A DNA stretch of 7,297 nt, from NCBI GenBank assembly GCA_029884035.1, contig JAOUIM010000174.1:1-7297 (forward strand). The letters run 5' to 3'. The translations under genes and the position numbers were made by a program. Below the pieces are notes generated by a model that did no database searches, was not told where the DNA came from, and saw only the letters and a program-made list of their open reading frames with translations. Origin of the DNA: Aquincola sp. GTDB taxonomy: Bacteria > Pseudomonadota > Gammaproteobacteria > Burkholderiales > Burkholderiaceae_C. Positions 6,051 through 7,297 of this stretch are shown piece after piece (the first letter of the stretch is position 1; every line of letters begins with the position of its first letter).

Positions 6051-6905
6051 ATGCAGCTGGTCTGTTGGAACGTGCAGTGGTGCCGCGGTGTCGACGGCCG
6101 CGTCGATCCGGGCCGCATCGCGCGCACCGTGCGCGCGCTTGCGCCCGGGGCCGATGTCGTGTGCCTGCAGGAAGTCTCGCGCGGCTTCGACTCGCTGGCG
6201 GGCAACGGCGGCGACGACCAGTTCGAGGCGCTGGCCTCGGCATTTGCCGGCTGGACCGCGATCGAAGGCGTGGCCGTCGACGTGCCACACCCTGCTGGCG
6301 GCCGACGTCAGTTCGGCAACCTCCTGCTGTCGCGCCTGCCCGTGCGGCAGGCGTTCCGCCACCTGCTGCCCTGGCCGGCCGACGCCGACCACGCCGACAT
6401 GCAAAGGGTCGCGGTCGAGGCGGTGATCGCCGCACCCGACGTCGGCGAACTGCGGGTGACGACAACGCACCTGGCCTACTACAGCGCGGCGCAGCGCTTG
6501 GCACAGGTCGACGCACTGCGCGCACTGCACGCGGCGGCGCATGGCCATCGAACGCGGCCGGCGCGCGCCGACAGCTCCGACGGGCCGTTCCACTGGCGCG
6601 CACGGCCGTCCGCGGGCATCGTCTGCGGCGACTGCAACTGCGAGCCCGGCTCGCCCGGGCATGCACGCATGCTCGAGCCGTTCGCCGACGGCACGCCGTG
6701 CTTGCACGACGCCTGGCCGCTGGCGCATCCCGGTCGGCCGCACGATCCGACGGTCGGGCTATACGACACGGTGCAGTGGCCGCGCCAGTTCGCCTGCGAC
6801 TTCGTGTTCGTCTCGGACGAACTGGTACCGCGAGTGCGGTCGTTGACCGTCGACTCAACGAGCGATGCCTCGGACCACCAGGCCGTGACCCTGACGCTGG
6901 CTTGA
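6051..6905 (+). CDS. Endonuclease/exonuclease/phosphatase (EEP) family metal-dependent hydrolase
   Basis: This 284-residue protein has the DNase I-like EEP fold, a metal-dependent phosphodiesterase/phosphomonoesterase scaffold. All core motifs are present: CWNVQW (5-10) with N7; CLQEV (38-42) with the metal-binding E41; the LLLSRLP strand (91-97); TTTHLAYY (137-144) with H140; GDCNCEP (193-199) with D194 and N196; CDFVFVS (249-255) with D250; and SDASDHQAV (271-279) with D275 and the catalytic H276. The active site is therefore intact. There is no signal peptide, so it should be cytoplasmic. I chose the ATG at 6051 because the first conserved strand starts there and GGAGGT lies 5 nt before it; a longer open frame back to 5937 has no such support. 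It is divergent from the hydrolase across 113 nt. The family covers nucleases, inositol and lipid phosphatases, so the substrate is undetermined. Confidence 0.92.
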   Translation: MQLVCWNVQWCRGVDGRVDPGRIARTVRALAPGADVVCLQEVSRGFDSLAGNGGDDQFEALASAFAGWTAIEGVAVDVPHPAGGRRQFGNLLLSRLPVRQAFRHLLPWPADADHADMQRVAVEAVIAAPDVGELRVTTTHLAYYSAAQRLAQVDALRALHAAAHGHRTRPARADSSDGPFHWRARPSAGIVCGDCNCEPGSPGHARMLEPFADGTPCLHDAWPLAHPGRPHDPTVGLYDTVQWPRQFACDFVFVSDELVPRVRSLTVDSTSDASDHQAVTLTLA

Positions 6906-6924
6906 GCGCGGATAGCGGCCGTCC

Positions 6925-7297
6925 TCAGGCCTGGTCGGACATGTCCACCTGCCGCGCGCTCGCAGCCAGCGCGAGCGATGCGACCACGACGAGGGTCAAC
7001 CCGGCGGTGAGCGAGGTGGCCTGCGCCACGCCACCGACCAGCGGCGGGCCGAGCACGACGCCGACCCAGCCGAGCGACGACACGAGCGCGATGCCTGCGG
7101 CCGGGCTCGCCCCCGGTATGCGCGAGGCGCTGACGAACAGGATCGGAATCACGTTGGCGAGCCCGAGGCCGACGAGTGCAAGGCCGGCCATCGCCACGCG
7201 CACATCCGGCACCAGCAGCACGCCCGACATTGCGGCGGCTGACAAGGTTGCGCTGACGGCGAGAAGGCGTGGAGTCGGCACGCGCTGGCGCAGCGCG
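6925..7297 (-). CDS. Major facilitator superfamily transporter, C-terminal part (partial)
   Basis: The last 123 residues of a membrane transporter are present; the N-terminal portion lies beyond the right edge, and the frame is open to the end of the window. Four hydrophobic helices are visible. A basic loop (LRQRVPTPR) at the start is followed by helices separated by a short VPDVRVA turn, then GLGLANVIPILFVSASRIPG and GIALVSSLGWVGVVLGPPLV, then a last helix ending in a polar tail. The LANVIPILFVSASR and GPPLVGG signatures are typical of YbjJ-like and related MFS permeases. It converges on the EEP gene with 19 nt between the stops and no visible terminator. The GTG at 7281 is an internal valine codon, not a start. 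The substrate is unknown. Confidence 0.85.
   Translation of the reverse strand, partial: ALRQRVPTPRLLAVSATLSAAAMSGVLLVPDVRVAMAGLALVGLGLANVIPILFVSASRIPGASPAAGIALVSSLGWVGVVLGPPLVGGVAQATSLTAGLTLVVVASLALAASARQVDMSDQA

Noticed and set aside
6000..6743. Minus-strand open frame opposite the EEP gene
   Set aside because: It is antisense to a gene with a complete set of EEP motifs; only its short tail at 5934-5999, outside that gene, merits mention.
6840..6861. 7-bp inverted repeat near the end of the EEP gene
   Set aside because: It lies within conserved coding sequence before the catalytic DH motif, has no T-run, and is short enough to be chance.

Overview
The window is GC-rich and densely coding, with strong G/C preference at third codon positions. 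The protein families point to a betaproteobacterium, most likely Burkholderiales or a close relative. This is an inference from protein style and codon use; the window holds no rRNA or other taxonomic marker. I found no tRNA, rRNA, CRISPR array, insertion sequence or phage gene. It reads as an ordinary chromosomal region with an envelope and membrane-maintenance flavour.

Left part, minus strand (1-1290): an OmpR/QseB/PmrA-type response regulator is followed 11 nt later by the start of its sensor histidine kinase, which runs off the left edge. Upstream of the regulator is a perfect direct repeat on the minus strand, CCTAAT-N5-CCTAAT. This is the architecture of a PmrA-type box and is a good candidate autoregulatory operator. 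It lies between the regulator and a divergent DedA-family gene.

Centre, plus strand (1469-5196): a short DedA-family membrane protein, a small unrecognised two-hydrophobic-segment protein, a 388-nt gap, and then a tightly coupled pair. The pair is a long-form NfeD membrane serine protease with its Ser/Lys residues in place, and a stomatin-like slipin. The two overlap by ATGA, with a strong ribosome-binding site inside the end of nfeD. In this family the protease is known to cleave the partner slipin near its C-terminus. The 388-nt gap contains a minus-strand stretch with coding-like codon use but no start, possibly a gene remnant.

Right part (5224-7297): an alpha/beta hydrolase on the minus strand and an endonuclease/exonuclease/phosphatase (EEP) family protein on the plus strand are divergent across a 113-nt spacer. 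A major facilitator transporter on the minus strand converges on the EEP gene and is cut by the right edge. The long open frames opposite nfeD, the regulator and the EEP gene are shadows produced by high GC.

I saw no clearly new multi-gene system. The points most worth following are the PmrA-like box between the two-component system and dedA, the small membrane protein with its hairpin-bearing end, the possible remnant, and the short minus-strand frame coupled to the hydrolase start.
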